Assembly: GCF_036850765.1 (NCBI RefSeq)
Contig: NC_089492.1
Location: forward strand, 99,839,022-99,903,021
Length of the DNA: 64,000 nucleotides
From: Saccopteryx bilineata
Taxonomy: Eukaryota; Chordata; Mammalia; Chiroptera; Emballonuridae
Reading direction: 5' to 3'
Shown here: positions 48,435-59,187 of the stretch, in pieces
Layout of the letters: every line of letters begins with the position of its first letter
How positions within the stretch are numbered: position 1 is the first letter of the stretch
The notes under the pieces: model-generated
Database searches by the model: none
What the model was told of the DNA's origin: nothing
Seen by the model: the letters and a program-made list of their open reading frames with translations, nothing else
Made by a program: the position numbers and the translations under genes

Positions 48435-48580
48435 CCCCAGACTAGCAGCACTGGAATCACCAGGGAACTAATCAGAAATGTAGGATCTCAGGCCCTACCC
48501 CAGCCTGACTAAGAGTCTTCATTTTAGGAGACCCCAGGTGATTCATGTGCACATCACTGTCTAAGATGCACTGCTCTAAA
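48435..48580. repeat. MER5A-type hAT MITE
   Basis: The text agcactggaatcaccaggga, atctcaggccctaccccag and gaccccaggtgattcatgtg is characteristic of MER5A. Confidence 0.75.
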
Positions 48581-48689
48581 GAATGCTTAAGTTACTGCCA
48601 TTCAACGCCTTCACATCAAAACACTGTTTGGACAGACTGAGGAGATGTGGTCCAGCAGAAAAAGCCCAATAAGGAGCAGGGAGCTAGGT

Positions 48690-48840
48690 TCTCAAAAAAT
48701 GCCAGAATCTGACCCCAGTCAGTTGTGTGAAAATGGACAAATCCGCCAACCTCTCTGGGCTGCACTTTCCCATTTACATGACGATGAGAATGGACAATAA
48801 ACTTCAACATTCTTTCAGTACTCAAGTTCTAGGTCTGTGA
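48690..48840. repeat. MIR
   Basis: Contains aacctctctgggctgcactt followed by cccatttacatgacga, as in MIR. Confidence 0.65.
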
Positions 48841-49329
48841 TTCTATTTGACAACACTCTCTTTTGTTGCCCTTGCTATACTGAAGTAATGGTTTTAATAC
48901 AGTAGCTGCAGTATTTAATATAGTGGGGCTCAATATAAGTATGGTCTATTCTATTTAAACATCACCTCAAAAAATGAAAATGGGCCCTGAACTTCTAAGA
49001 CAATCAAAAACACGAGAATATCAGGTTTAAATGGCACTTTTGAGAGCAATTGAAATAACTTGCTACGGTAGTTTTTAAGTACCGAACCTCAGGAATTCAC
49101 CCATGTATGAAACAACAGCATGGCCCCTCACATTGGCATATCTGTGGAACTAAAGTTTTAATAGCTACATCTTTGGGTTGCAGGCTAGAGAAACAGTCAA
49201 CCCATCTTTCTCGAGTGAATCATTGGCCTCAGAAGATAAACATAAGTGCCTTCTAACACGACTGCTATTTTACTCAAAACTCATCCTTGACCTTCTCCCT
49301 CAGGATGGTGAGAGACAAAAGAATGCACA

Positions 49330-49530
49330 AGAAAACAACAGCAGTTCTCAAATCCAACTGCATTTAGAAGCTCCTGGAGAGTTTTTAAAATATCAATGCC
49401 TGGACTATATCCTAAACTAAAAAATCAGAAATTCTGGAGATTGGACCTGGCATCAGTAGGTTCAAAAACCATTCCAGATGATTCCAATATGCAGCCATCC
49501 GCCAATCCGGTACTTGATAAGTGCCAATGC
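49330..49530. repeat. MER5A-type hAT MITE
   Basis: Reads agttctcaaatccaactgca, aatgcctggactatatccta and ttccagatgattccaat, a degraded MER5A. Confidence 0.6.
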
Positions 49531-50029
49531 TAAGAGTGACAGACTCCTTGCTCTGTGGGAGCTGAGCAGGTAACCACGGGACAGAGGCGCTGGGAGGGAG
49601 CAGAGGTGAAGTAATCAATATGGCAGTGTATATCAAGGCCCTTAAAATTTTTCATATCCTTGTGATTAACTTATTCTACTGTTGGGACATCAAACCAAAG
49701 GCAAAACCCCACAATCACACACATCCAGTCACAAAGATTTTCACTGGAATGTTATTTACGACATAAGAAATGGAAAACAAACTCAAGGGCCAGCGGTGGA
49801 GTAATGGTTAGTACACGTAATGACTGACAGTGTTACCTTTAGCAAGTGATATTTTCAAAGACTGTTTTTTTCTAATTCAAAAACAGGAAAAAGCATTTAT
49901 TTTTAGAAATGCACGTTGGTAAAACTAGGAAGAAAAACAAAGAAACAGTTATAAAAAGTTAGGACAATGATAAGCTAAGAGGAATACAGACTTCAGAGGG
50001 TACAAAGAGTTTAAAAAAATTTTTCATTA

Positions 50030-50490
50030 AAATTTTTTTAACTGTGTTAAATAAACAGGTTGTAGCATGTGTTAGAATTTCCTTTTTAAGGCTGCATAAT
50101 ATTCCATTGTTCATATATACGTCACATTTTGTTTACCTATTCATCCGTCAATGGACACTTGGCTACTTCTAGCTTTTGCCTATTGTGAGTAATACAGTTA
50201 TTAACATGAACGTGCAAATATCTCTTTGAGATTCTGCATTTATTTAAATATACACCCAGTAGTGTGTTAACAGGTGCCACTCAATAAATTAAATTAAAAA
50301 ATAAATCACCTGCACTCTAGCAAAATAAATAAATAAATAAATAAATAAATAAAAGCAAGTGAGTGAATAAATTTAAATATATATATATCTAGAAGTATAA
50401 TTGCTAGAGCACGTTAATTGTATTTCTAATTTTTTGAGGAAATGGTATACTTTGCCATAGTAGCTATGCTTTATAGAATTTTTTTATAAT
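50030..50490 (-). repeat. Antisense L1 remnant with AAAT microsatellite
   Basis: L1 antisense text at 50055-50280 (gctgcataatattccattgt, attcatccgtcaatggacac) resumes at about 50385-50480 (gaagtataattgctagagc). Between them is a short A-rich insert with (AAAT)n at 50325-50353. Confidence 0.75.
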
Positions 50491-50849
50491 AATAGCAAAT
50501 GCTTTCACGATACTGTTAAGTGAAAAAAACAAGCTAGCTATAACTTGTAATATATTACTTATATTGTATAACCTCAACTACATAAAAAAAATGAATAGGA
50601 AAAAAGATGAAATGACTACAAAATAAAACTGTTTATCAATATAATAGTGGTTTCCACTGGATGTTGGTAAGATTAGACTCACATTCTCTTCTCTTCTAAA
50701 TTTTATACTTGACTACTTTTCTATAAGCATATACCACACTGACAATAAAAAAAACTGAAAAAGTTTAGTAGGACACTTTTTCTTCCTGGTCATCATATCA
50801 TCCATTGTATAGTCTGAAGTCTATTTAGTTCGCCACATTTACCAAAGAA

Positions 50850-50885
50850 AAGCGCGCGCGCGCACACACACACACACAAACACAT
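50850..50885. repeat. GC/CA microsatellite
   Basis: A (GC)n run joined to (AC)n. Alternating purine-pyrimidine sequence of this kind can form Z-DNA, but no function is shown. Confidence 0.9.
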
Positions 50886-53199
50886 ACTTATTTTTTTCTT
50901 CTTATAACCAAAGGAGATACTAGATAACCAAATTGATTTCTAAAAAAATTGAAACCTGATATAATAATAATTTTCTCGAAGTAAATAAATTTTTTCTCCT
51001 CTTAGCCCTATTTGACAGGGCTTGTGAAGGTCCTTCCTACTCAGGCAGAGCTGGTGATCGGCTGGGATAGTGGGGCTGAGCCCGCAGCAGTCAGCACAGC
51101 AGACAGGGCCACAGTCAGGGGCCTGCCCACTCTTCTCCCGTGGGCGCCCGCGGCCGGCCTGTCCAGGACAGAGCTGACCTCATTCTCACTCCGTTTCGGG
51201 CCTGGGTCAGCTTAGTTTTCCTTCAATAGTTGGTAAACTGCCTTCACACCATGAGAGAGACAGTAAACTGGATTGAGGAGGGAGGAATGGAGGAAAAAGG
51301 GGAAGGAAGGGACTTGAAGGATTAATGAGCTGATTTCTATAAAGGCTTTGACATCTTGGAATGAAAAGCGGCCTGTAAGAGCAGAAGCCCAGTCCTCCGC
51401 TCGGGCCATGCTGCCAGCTGGCCATTCATCACCAAAAATTCCCCAACAACTCCATGGCTATTGCTTAATCACCTCATATAAATCCCTATTAATCTTGCAA
51501 AGTCAAAACACAAATATATGACAAAAGTCTTTATTTTATGTGCCCTAATTTCAAGGTCAAAATTTTAAAAAGTAAATTGGGTATGCAATGGTTCCAATGA
51601 ACTTAAAAAAAGAAACCTTCTTTTGGAATAAAAGGGACAAATAAATGATACCCACACTAATGTTTTGGTACTTATTGGATTGAATGAACTCAGGCTAATG
51701 ATCAAATAAACTGTAGAGGGAAAAAGGTGTTGGTGCTATAAACCAATAGGTTTTTGGGTTTTTTTTTTTGCAATAACATTAATGTTTCATATTATAATCA
51801 AAAGATACAGAAAGTCCTTAGTAGGCACAAAGGAACATTTCTTCCTCTTTCATGTGTAAATCATTAGGGAGATAAAGGAGTCTCTTCAGCACTGGAATCT
51901 GGAATACTGTGCATTGTAACATCTTTCACGAGAAAGGCAGGTGACAATGTAAAATGGGTTGGCTTTGAGAAGGGCCCACTAGGAGCCAGAATGCACTCAA
52001 GTGAGCAAGAAGCAGTTACTGCAGACAAATACCTCCTATAGCAACACTCTCAGAGGACCTCAGGGACAGCGCAGGCAGGTGACAGACCAAAGCTTCATCA
52101 CTTATGTCCAGTTCTATACTTCCTTATTCGGGAACCTCAAGGTCATTGTGCCAATGTTGTGAATAATACAGAAAAACTGATCCATGGCTTTGAAATGCAT
52201 TGTGTCTGGCAATGTGTTTTCCTCCTAAACTTTATTTTAGGCTCTAAGCACATCCTGACTAATATGGTAAAAGTGTGTTTGGTAGTAAGAGGAAGCCTGG
52301 TGTTAGGAACCATCTACAGACCACCCATGAAGCATAAAGTTCACACTTGGATAATAAAGTGTTGACTGTATTGGAAACATAAAAAGTGGCTTTCCTGGAC
52401 TCTCAACAAGGAAGGTGGAAACACAGTGAATTGCAGTGATTCATGCCTTTGTTTTCTAGGGCTGGAAAGTCATGAAGAAAAATCAGAGAAGGTGGGTGGG
52501 GGTGATGATGAAAAGCCCGAGTAGAAAATTGCAATAGGAACCACAGGGAAGGTTAAAAGAGGCCAGGACGCCTTCTCCAGCTGAAGAGGAGGCTACGGCA
52601 GCGCTGTCATCCATCTTCAGCCATTGCACAACACAGTCCACTCAGATGGCTGGCCTGCCGCTCTCTCCTCCTTCACATCCAAACAGAAGGAATGGGCTCA
52701 TGAAGCCAGTGGATGATGACTTTCTATAAAACCCATGAAAGGGTAGCAAGCTCAGGGGGCAGAAACTCCTTTCATATAGAACTTTAAGAACAGAAGGTTC
52801 AGTGTTCTATCCTGGACATGTCCAGGCTGGAAGCAGGGGTTTCAATAGCATGGTTTCTAGACAGCCCTGACTTCCTGATAACCTAGAAATAATAGCTGGA
52901 GGATCTGGCTTACAGATTGGTAAACACATAAGAGCACAAATACGATTACAGTTCCCTGTCCTGAAAAAAGCATCTGGGAGAAGTTATCTAAAAGCCGCAC
53001 AGAAGGCAAACGATACTAGGCTCATGGAAGTGGTTTATGGTCAATCAGTTCCTACTCTTTAAATAGAAGAGAACAAAAATTGGACTAAAAATGAGAGGTC
53101 AACCATCACTTTTTGGACATTTCAGACACTGAAGAATTTCCCCATCAATATCCCTGTCCAAAGCTATAGGTGCTTAGAAAAACATGGAGGAACATAAGC

Positions 53200-53640
53200 T
53201 TGTGTTGAGAAATTCTTTACTGGCTCCCTTTCACTTAAAGGTTTCCTTTAGGATTTTCCACGTTGTGACCCAAGTATTTCTTCTATCTCATTTTCTGTCA
53301 CATGCGCCTTATACTTATACCAGACGAGCTCTTTATAGTACTCCATACTCACTGTCCATTTCATACCACCATGTCTTTGCCAATGACATTACCTGAGCCT
53401 GGAATGCCCCTCCCTGCCCTGGCCACTTAGCAAAATGTCTACTCATCTCTGAAAGGGTGCAATGTTAGGCCTCTGCAACTCCTCTGGGCTACTTCTGTAC
53501 TTACTACATACACTTACTATACTGGATGAAAATTTATTTACACATCTTTCTCATTCGTAGATGTGAACTCCTAGAAGCCAGGACTAGCACTCCTGCCTCT
53601 AACACAAAGGCTAATGTGCAGCCTGTGCTCAATGATACTT
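53200..53640. repeat. L2-like fragment
   Basis: Reads acctgagcctggaatgcccc, agcaaaatgtctactcatctc and gtgaactcctagaagccagg, the order of an L2 3' end. Confidence 0.6.
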
Positions 53641-53774
53641 TGTTGAAGTACTGAGGTGCAGGCCTCATACTGCCCATCACTTGTGTTGCTATATAAGGTG
53701 GGAAGCCAAAAAAAACATATTTAAGAAAAATAAAATAAAAAAGGAGCTGCTATGTTAGACAATCAATATATTGA

Positions 53775-54174
53775 TTCTTTTTTTTCTTGTGTGAGAGACA
53801 GACAGACAGACAGACAAGTACAGACGGACAGGAAGGGAGAGAGATGAGAAGCATCAACTCATAGTTGTGGCACTTTAGTTGTTCATTGCTCGCTTTCTCA
53901 TATGTGCCTTGATCGAGGGGCTACAGCTGAGCCAGTGACACCTTGCTGAAGCCAGCGACCTTGGGCTCAAGCCAGTGACCTTGGGCTTCAAGCTAGTGAG
54001 CTTGGGCTCAAGCTAGCAATCATGGGGCTATGTCTATGATCCCATGCTCAAGCTGGCAACCCTGCACTCAAGCTGGATGAGCCCATGCTCACACCAGCAA
54101 CCTCAGGGTTATGAACCTGGGTCCTCAGTGTCTCAAACCGATGCTCTACTTGCTGTGCCACCACCTGGTAAGGC
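53775..54174 (-). repeat. Long gcctgac-class SINE
   Basis: The head at 54174 reads back gccttaccaggtggtggcac. The middle consists of many near-repeats of gaccttgggctcaagc (about 53940-54080). The end is the GA/CA-rich block with (CAGA)n at 53800. Confidence 0.88.
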
Positions 54175-54261
54175 TATGAATGCATCTTACCTTTACTCCA
54201 CCTCAGTGATTGCCTCCCATGGAGCCCGAGCAGTAGTCCAGGCACCTCTCTTAGAGAGATT

Positions 54262-54461
54262 CTTTTTTTTTTCAATTTTTATTTTAATTTATTTTAATTT
54301 TTTTTAAATTTTATTCATTTTAGAGAGGAGAGAGAGAGAGAGAGAGGAGCAGGAAGCATCAACTCCCTTATGTGCCTTGACTGGACAAGTGCAGGGTTTC
54401 GAACCAGCGACCTTAGCGTTCCAGGTCAATGCTTTATCCACTGCACCACCACAGGTCAGGC
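54262..54461 (-). repeat. Short SINE
   Basis: The head at 54461 reads back gcctgacctgtggtggtgca with B box ggtttcgaac-type text. A GA run lies at 54324-54346 and an AT-rich tail at 54268-54310. It sits about 770 bp from THADA exon 1. Confidence 0.88.
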
Positions 54462-55226
54462 CCTCTCTCGATTCTTAATCAAACATAACATACTACAGCA
54501 TGGAATGTGGCAGCACGTGGTCCTCTACTAGACCTACTCTGCTGAAACTTACATGGGGGTTTTCTTGCAATAACACTCTCCTACCTATGTCAGAGCCCTG
54601 TGACATGGGTTCTGAACACAGTGTTACTGAGACAATTTCATAGGTAGTAAATGAGAATTCTTTTAACTCCATCTTTCACACAGAAAACATTCTAAGTTCT
54701 AGAATTAACTAACAACAGCATGGATGAAAAATATATGGATCCACCCTTCTTTGCCTTGCTTATTCAAGCTACAATGCTAACTACACAAAATGGCCACGTC
54801 CGCGTCTTCTTATTGACGCCCCGTCTGTCCCTCAGTGTCTGCTCAAGTCTCATACCAATCTCTAATCTCTAAGTTGCCACGGCACCTAAGAGTTTGTACC
54901 ACACAATTTCATTCATTATTGCCTTTCATTGTTATAATATCCAACAGAGGGTTGGGCACATAGCAGGTATTGATGAAAATAAACTGACTGGCGGACAGAT
55001 AAAAAGTCATATAACAGGCCCCCAGTTTCACAACAGCTTTAGAAAAAATGTCAGGAAAATATTTTTCTTTCTTTACCACGACTCCAAGTTCTAAAAATAT
55101 AAATACTCCCATAAGTTTAGAAAACTTACACCAATGATGTTTAAAACACCCACAACCAGAAACAGCAATTCTCCAATGTATTCCTAACTCCTGATAACTC
55201 CTTGCTCAGGAGGGGCTTTAACATAC

Positions 55227-55342
55227 CTCTTGGCCAGCCAGAGTTTGGCTTCGGTACAAACAGCAACGTCAGCTAGCTCCTGCTGATAGTATGTATTCAT
55301 TCTGCATTTGGAGTCTGAGAAGGCTTGTAACAAATGAAAAAC
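55227..55342 (-). CDS. THADA: THADA internal exon 1 of 7 in this window
   Basis: A 116-bp coding exon read on the minus strand. The acceptor follows a long CT-rich tract made by the (GA)n run at 55353-55382 and ends TTTAG. The donor is GTATGT (plus 55221-55226). The frame starts in phase 0 with VFHLLQAFSDSK, continues YYQQELADVAVCTEAKLWLAK, and ends with two bases (AG) of an Arg codon completed by the next exon. THADA is an ARM/HEAT-repeat scaffold related to yeast Trm732, partner of the FTSJ1/Trm7 methyltransferase acting on tRNA position 32. The match to mammalian THADA is from memory. No membrane segment or signal peptide is visible. The upstream exon is outside the window. Confidence 0.9.
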
Positions 55343-55352
55343 CTAAACAAAA

Positions 55353-55382
55353 GAGAGAGAGAGAGGGAGAGAGAGAGAGAGA
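55353..55382. repeat. GA microsatellite forming an exon's pyrimidine tract
   Basis: An (AG)n run directly upstream (in transcript sense) of the THADA exon 1 acceptor. On the minus strand it is (CT)n and therefore serves as the polypyrimidine tract. Confidence 0.9.
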
Positions 55383-56375
55383 AATCAATATCTGCTGTGA
55401 AAACATATTTTTTCTAAATGTAAGTTCTTCCCTTTTAGGTTTCCTTAAAATATTCCCCTAAAAGAAAACAGACACCTGTAGAATGTGGCTCTGGCTTCTT
55501 TGAAAAAAGCATGTTGGTTTTGGAGGATGCAGCAAGTGGCAAAAAACCTATGTACCTGTCCTCTGGGTTCCTTACACAATTTCAAATAAAGATGACTATT
55601 CTGTGACTAGACGGTTATTTGATACAAGAGCTTATTAGTTACAAATAACTTATAAATTGATTTTAGCAAAGAGATGGGCATCTTTCTCTATGTTACCAGT
55701 CTCATATAAAAAAAAAATTTTACCTTTTAAAGTCCAAGTCTGAGAGTCTAAACTGGTTTACATGTCTGGGTTTATCCAAACAGGCTTGGCTAAAGAAAGA
55801 GGCCACAATGATGCTTGCCTTTGCAAACACTGGACAGTGATGTTTACAAACTATTTAGATTTTTAAACAGATCTTTGCTGAGATGTTAGGAGTGGAGGAA
55901 GCAGTGCAGACACACCCTACTTTCTTACTCTTACATGACATTATCTGTTAGAATTACGCAGAGAAAGACAAACGCTGTTGAATTTCTAGCTGCCTATATT
56001 TAGAATGAAGGCCACAGTGCCAGCAGACACAGGACATAGGCAGTGTGGGAGTGTGCGTGCACCCATGGGTATCTTGGATTCACACTCAGATATGACATCA
56101 ACAAGGCCTTTGTGAGGAACACAAACCTGTAGCAGAGAAAGAAAGTGGACAAGGGCGTAAATGAGATCCTCTGACCTTAGCTAGTGCCAGGAGAAAGATG
56201 GATGTCAAAGAAATCCTTCTGTCGCCCTTATCTGAATCAAGGAGAGGAGGTAAGTGTAGATAAACACATCAAGAAATTTGAAAGTCTGTTTTAATAACCA
56301 GTTTATTTTCTTTTCCTATTGTATCCCTCACCTAGCTGCAGATGATTCTTTCTAAGCAATAAGATTCCATTTTTT

Positions 56376-56555
56376 GGCCTTGCCAACTAGCTCAGAGCAT
56401 CAAACTGATACACCAAGGTTGCAGGTTCGATTCCTGGTCAGGTCACATAAGAATCAACCAATGAGTGAATAAATAAGTGGAACAACAAATTGATGTTTCT
56501 CTCTCTTCCCTCCCCTTTCTCTAAAATTCAATAAAAAGATTAAGAAAAAAAAAAG
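56376..56555 (+). repeat. Old tRNA-derived SINE
   Basis: The head is ggccttgccaactagctcag with B box ggttcgattcc, then gtgaataaataagtggaaca, and it ends with CT-rich and A-rich sequence. The flanks gattccattttt / gattcaattttt form a duplication with one mismatch. Confidence 0.85.
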
Positions 56556-58099
56556 AGATTCAATTTTTACCGTTTTTCTCTCCTGTCAATGAAGGGCATA
56601 ATTGAGAGTTACATGAGGAAGGGAGTCAAGAGGAAAAGCAAGAGGCCAAGATTACAGAGACCTAGAGTCATCAGACCCTAAACAGGTCGGAGTCGGCAGG
56701 TCCTCCTGGGTCAGACACCTGCAGTTACCGACAACAAGTACCTGCTGACCGCCTTTAGTTTAGAGAAACAAAATAAATTGTGATTAATTGTATGTAACCG
56801 CTATTTTTTTTTTCCAACAAGAATAACTGTACAGGAGAATGCACACAGGTCCCGAGGTGGAAACTGAAAATGCTTTCTCTAATAATGGATCTGTTATTTC
56901 AGAAGCAACAGATCAAATATCACTACTTCACCACACCCCCACAGGGACCCAAACCACTCGTTGTGAAGTCTGGAGAAATGGGTCTGGCTGGGGCTTCTGT
57001 TCTTATGTGGTGACTGCCAGAGTGAAAAAAAATACCTCCCTCTGCCTGAATCCCCGCTAGCCTGAAAGAGTTGGCAATGTCACCAAGCCTCGCTTTGCTT
57101 TTTCTCTGCAGCTGCACAAAACCAACCACCAGGGCTTTTCATGGTGTCACAGGATCGTAATTAATCAGCAGACACCAGCAAAATACATGACTGTGGAATT
57201 TACTTGTAAAGAAAGCTGTGAGATTTTCAAATGCCTCTCATTTGGAAGCAATCACTTCAAAAATAACTCCTGATGGATGTTTAAACTTAGTCCTATATTT
57301 GCTCACCTTACTTGGCAAAAACAAGACTGTTTTGAAACGCTTGGTAGCTCTGGTTTATGAAAATCAGCCTGTGGATCCATCAATTCTGTCACCTTGAGTA
57401 CAAACCGCACAACAATTGTGATCCTGGTTATTCACCAGGAACGGAGAACCAAAGGTGTGGTCAAGCCCAGGCCTGGGATAATTTGGAAACAGCCTGTAAT
57501 ACACGGCTGCCCTGAACCAAACATGGGAAACCCACGCTGCCAGACCTGAGGATGGTGACCAACTGAACGCACATGAAAACTGTGAGAAGTGTCCCGACAT
57601 TGTTGGTGTCCCAAATTTGCAGTAGGATTCTAACATTTGGTCCACAAATATTTATTAAACAACTGTGACTACCAGGGAGTGTCCCAGGAGTTACGGCAGA
57701 GGATGAGTCCCTGCTCTCCTGCAGCTTACACTCGAGTCATGGGTAAACAGAAAGGCACGAGCTTCCCTGACCTGCCTGGGCGGGCATGGAACCTGCAGAG
57801 CAGCATCGCCATCGATTTCCTCCGATTCCTCTGGACCTCCTCCTTCACCACGTGCAGTCACAGCAGGAATTCAACAACCACTTGCTGAAGTGATGTCAAT
57901 ATTTGGTGCCTCTACCCGTATTAGCTCTGCCTTTAGGACACATGCCCCTGGGTTTGGGGAAGGTGCTATGCGTGGCAACCCCTTCCTGGGAGTGGAGACA
58001 CTGAGCTGAATAACACTGTAATCCTCACTTCTGTGGATTTCTTATCTAGTGGGGAAAGCAGAGAGGCTAGACTGGTGGTGAGGATGCAGCCCTGTGGCA

Positions 58100-58295
58100 G
58101 AGAATGGGAAGAACACAAACTTTGGAGCCAGGGGACGTGGGTGTAAACCCAGTTACTATTAGTGGGCTTTGGGCAACCTACTTAACCTGTTTCCTCATGG
58201 TAAAATAACAGCTATATTATAGCATTACAGAGAGATTTAAAAGAACATACAGTACTTGGCGCATACTAGGCCCCTGAAAACACTGTTACTTCTCT
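58100..58295 (+). repeat. MIR
   Basis: Contains tttggagccaggggacgtgg, gtgggctttgggcaacctac and ctgtttcctcatggtaaaat, in correct MIR order. Confidence 0.85.
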
Positions 58296-58837
58296 TCTTT
58301 TTTCCAATTGTTCCCTCCCTTCCAGCCCCCATCCAGAAGTAAACAGTCAGAGAAGGCTTTGCAGAAAGAGTGATAATCATATTTTGCCTTGAAAATAATA
58401 TTGCCAGAATTGAGAGAAAAAAATATACAAACAGAGAAACAAACAAAAAAATATTTAAAGGGTACTAAAATATTGGTATTCCCAACAAAAACAGTAAGCC
58501 TAATGCAAACTATGGACTTTAGTTAATAATAATGTGTCAATATCAGTATGTTAATTGTAACAAACATACCACTCTAATGCAAGATACTACTGATAGGAGA
58601 AAACTGAGCTGAGGGGGCTGCGAGGAAAGGGAACAATCTGTTCTACCTGCTCAATGTTTCTGTAAACCTAAAATTTGTTCTAAAGAGCTATTAATTAAAA
58701 GAAAATATTGGGATTTCTCAGGGGACAACAGATAGTTGTGTGTGACAAGAGCACACCAGGGTGTGTGTGCAGGGTGATAGGAGGGGTGGTTGGGTCAGAC
58801 CGAGAAGGATTCTAAATTCAACACCACAAAATGTGAT

Positions 58838-59074
58838 GGCCCTGGCCTGTTGGCTCAGTGGATAGAATGTCAGCCCAGTGTGCCAATATCCTGGGTTCCA
58901 TCCCCGGTCAGGGCACAGATGAGAAGTAACTATCTGCGTCTCTTCCCCACCCTCTACCCCTTCTCTCTCTCTCTTCCCCTCTCACAGACAGTGGCTCGGC
59001 TGGTCCAAGCATCCGCCCCAGCTGGGGACTGTTGGGTGGATCCAGGTTGGGGTGCATGTGGGAGTCTATCTTCT

Positions 59075-59107
<33 letters not shown>
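58838..59107 (+). repeat. Diverged Rhin-like SINE with a TCA/ATC tail
   Basis: The head ggccctggcctgttggctca, the CT block and a cggctggtccaagcatccgc body are as at 3241. The 3' end is a (ATC)n microsatellite at about 59074-59108 instead of poly-A. Confidence 0.82.
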
Positions 59108-59110
<3 letters not shown>

Positions 59111-59112
59111 TA

Positions 59113-59187
59113 CTGCTCACAAAAATTAGGAGATATTTTATAGCTTCATATTCATTTTGAAATATCACTTAATTTTTGTGAGCAGTG
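59113..59187. mobile_element. Tiny palindromic Tc1/mariner-like MITE, 75 bp
   Basis: The ends ctgctcacaaaaattagg and taatttttgtgagcag are inverted repeats that continue inward (agatatttta / aaatatca). TA dinucleotides flank at 59111-59112 and 59188-59189. The left end seems to lack two bases (CA) present on the right. The family is unnamed by me. Confidence 0.75.

Larger units (their letters stand above)
34113..55226 (-). other. THADA: 21-kb THADA intron between exons 1 and 2
   Basis: A 21,114-bp intron with a GTATGT donor and CTTTCTAG acceptor. An antisense L1 remnant with one SINE sits near exon 2. After that only single SINEs at about 44520, 53775 and 54262 are seen. Otherwise there are old MIR/L2/MER5 pieces and a small hAT element at 40692. 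About 36720-38560, 41110-42700, 43420-44490, 46100-48430, 48850-49320, 51000-53180 and 54470-55220 hold no feature I can name. Confidence 0.85.

Noticed and set aside
57364..57645. 93-aa minus-strand open frame considered as an upstream THADA exon
   Set aside because: The peptide does not fit the THADA segment expected before VFHLLQAF, and no acceptor/donor pair with suitable phase bounds it.
59074..59108. Regular short repeats as a CRISPR-like array
   Set aside because: These are trinucleotide and dinucleotide microsatellites (also at 61614 and 62789) without spacers.
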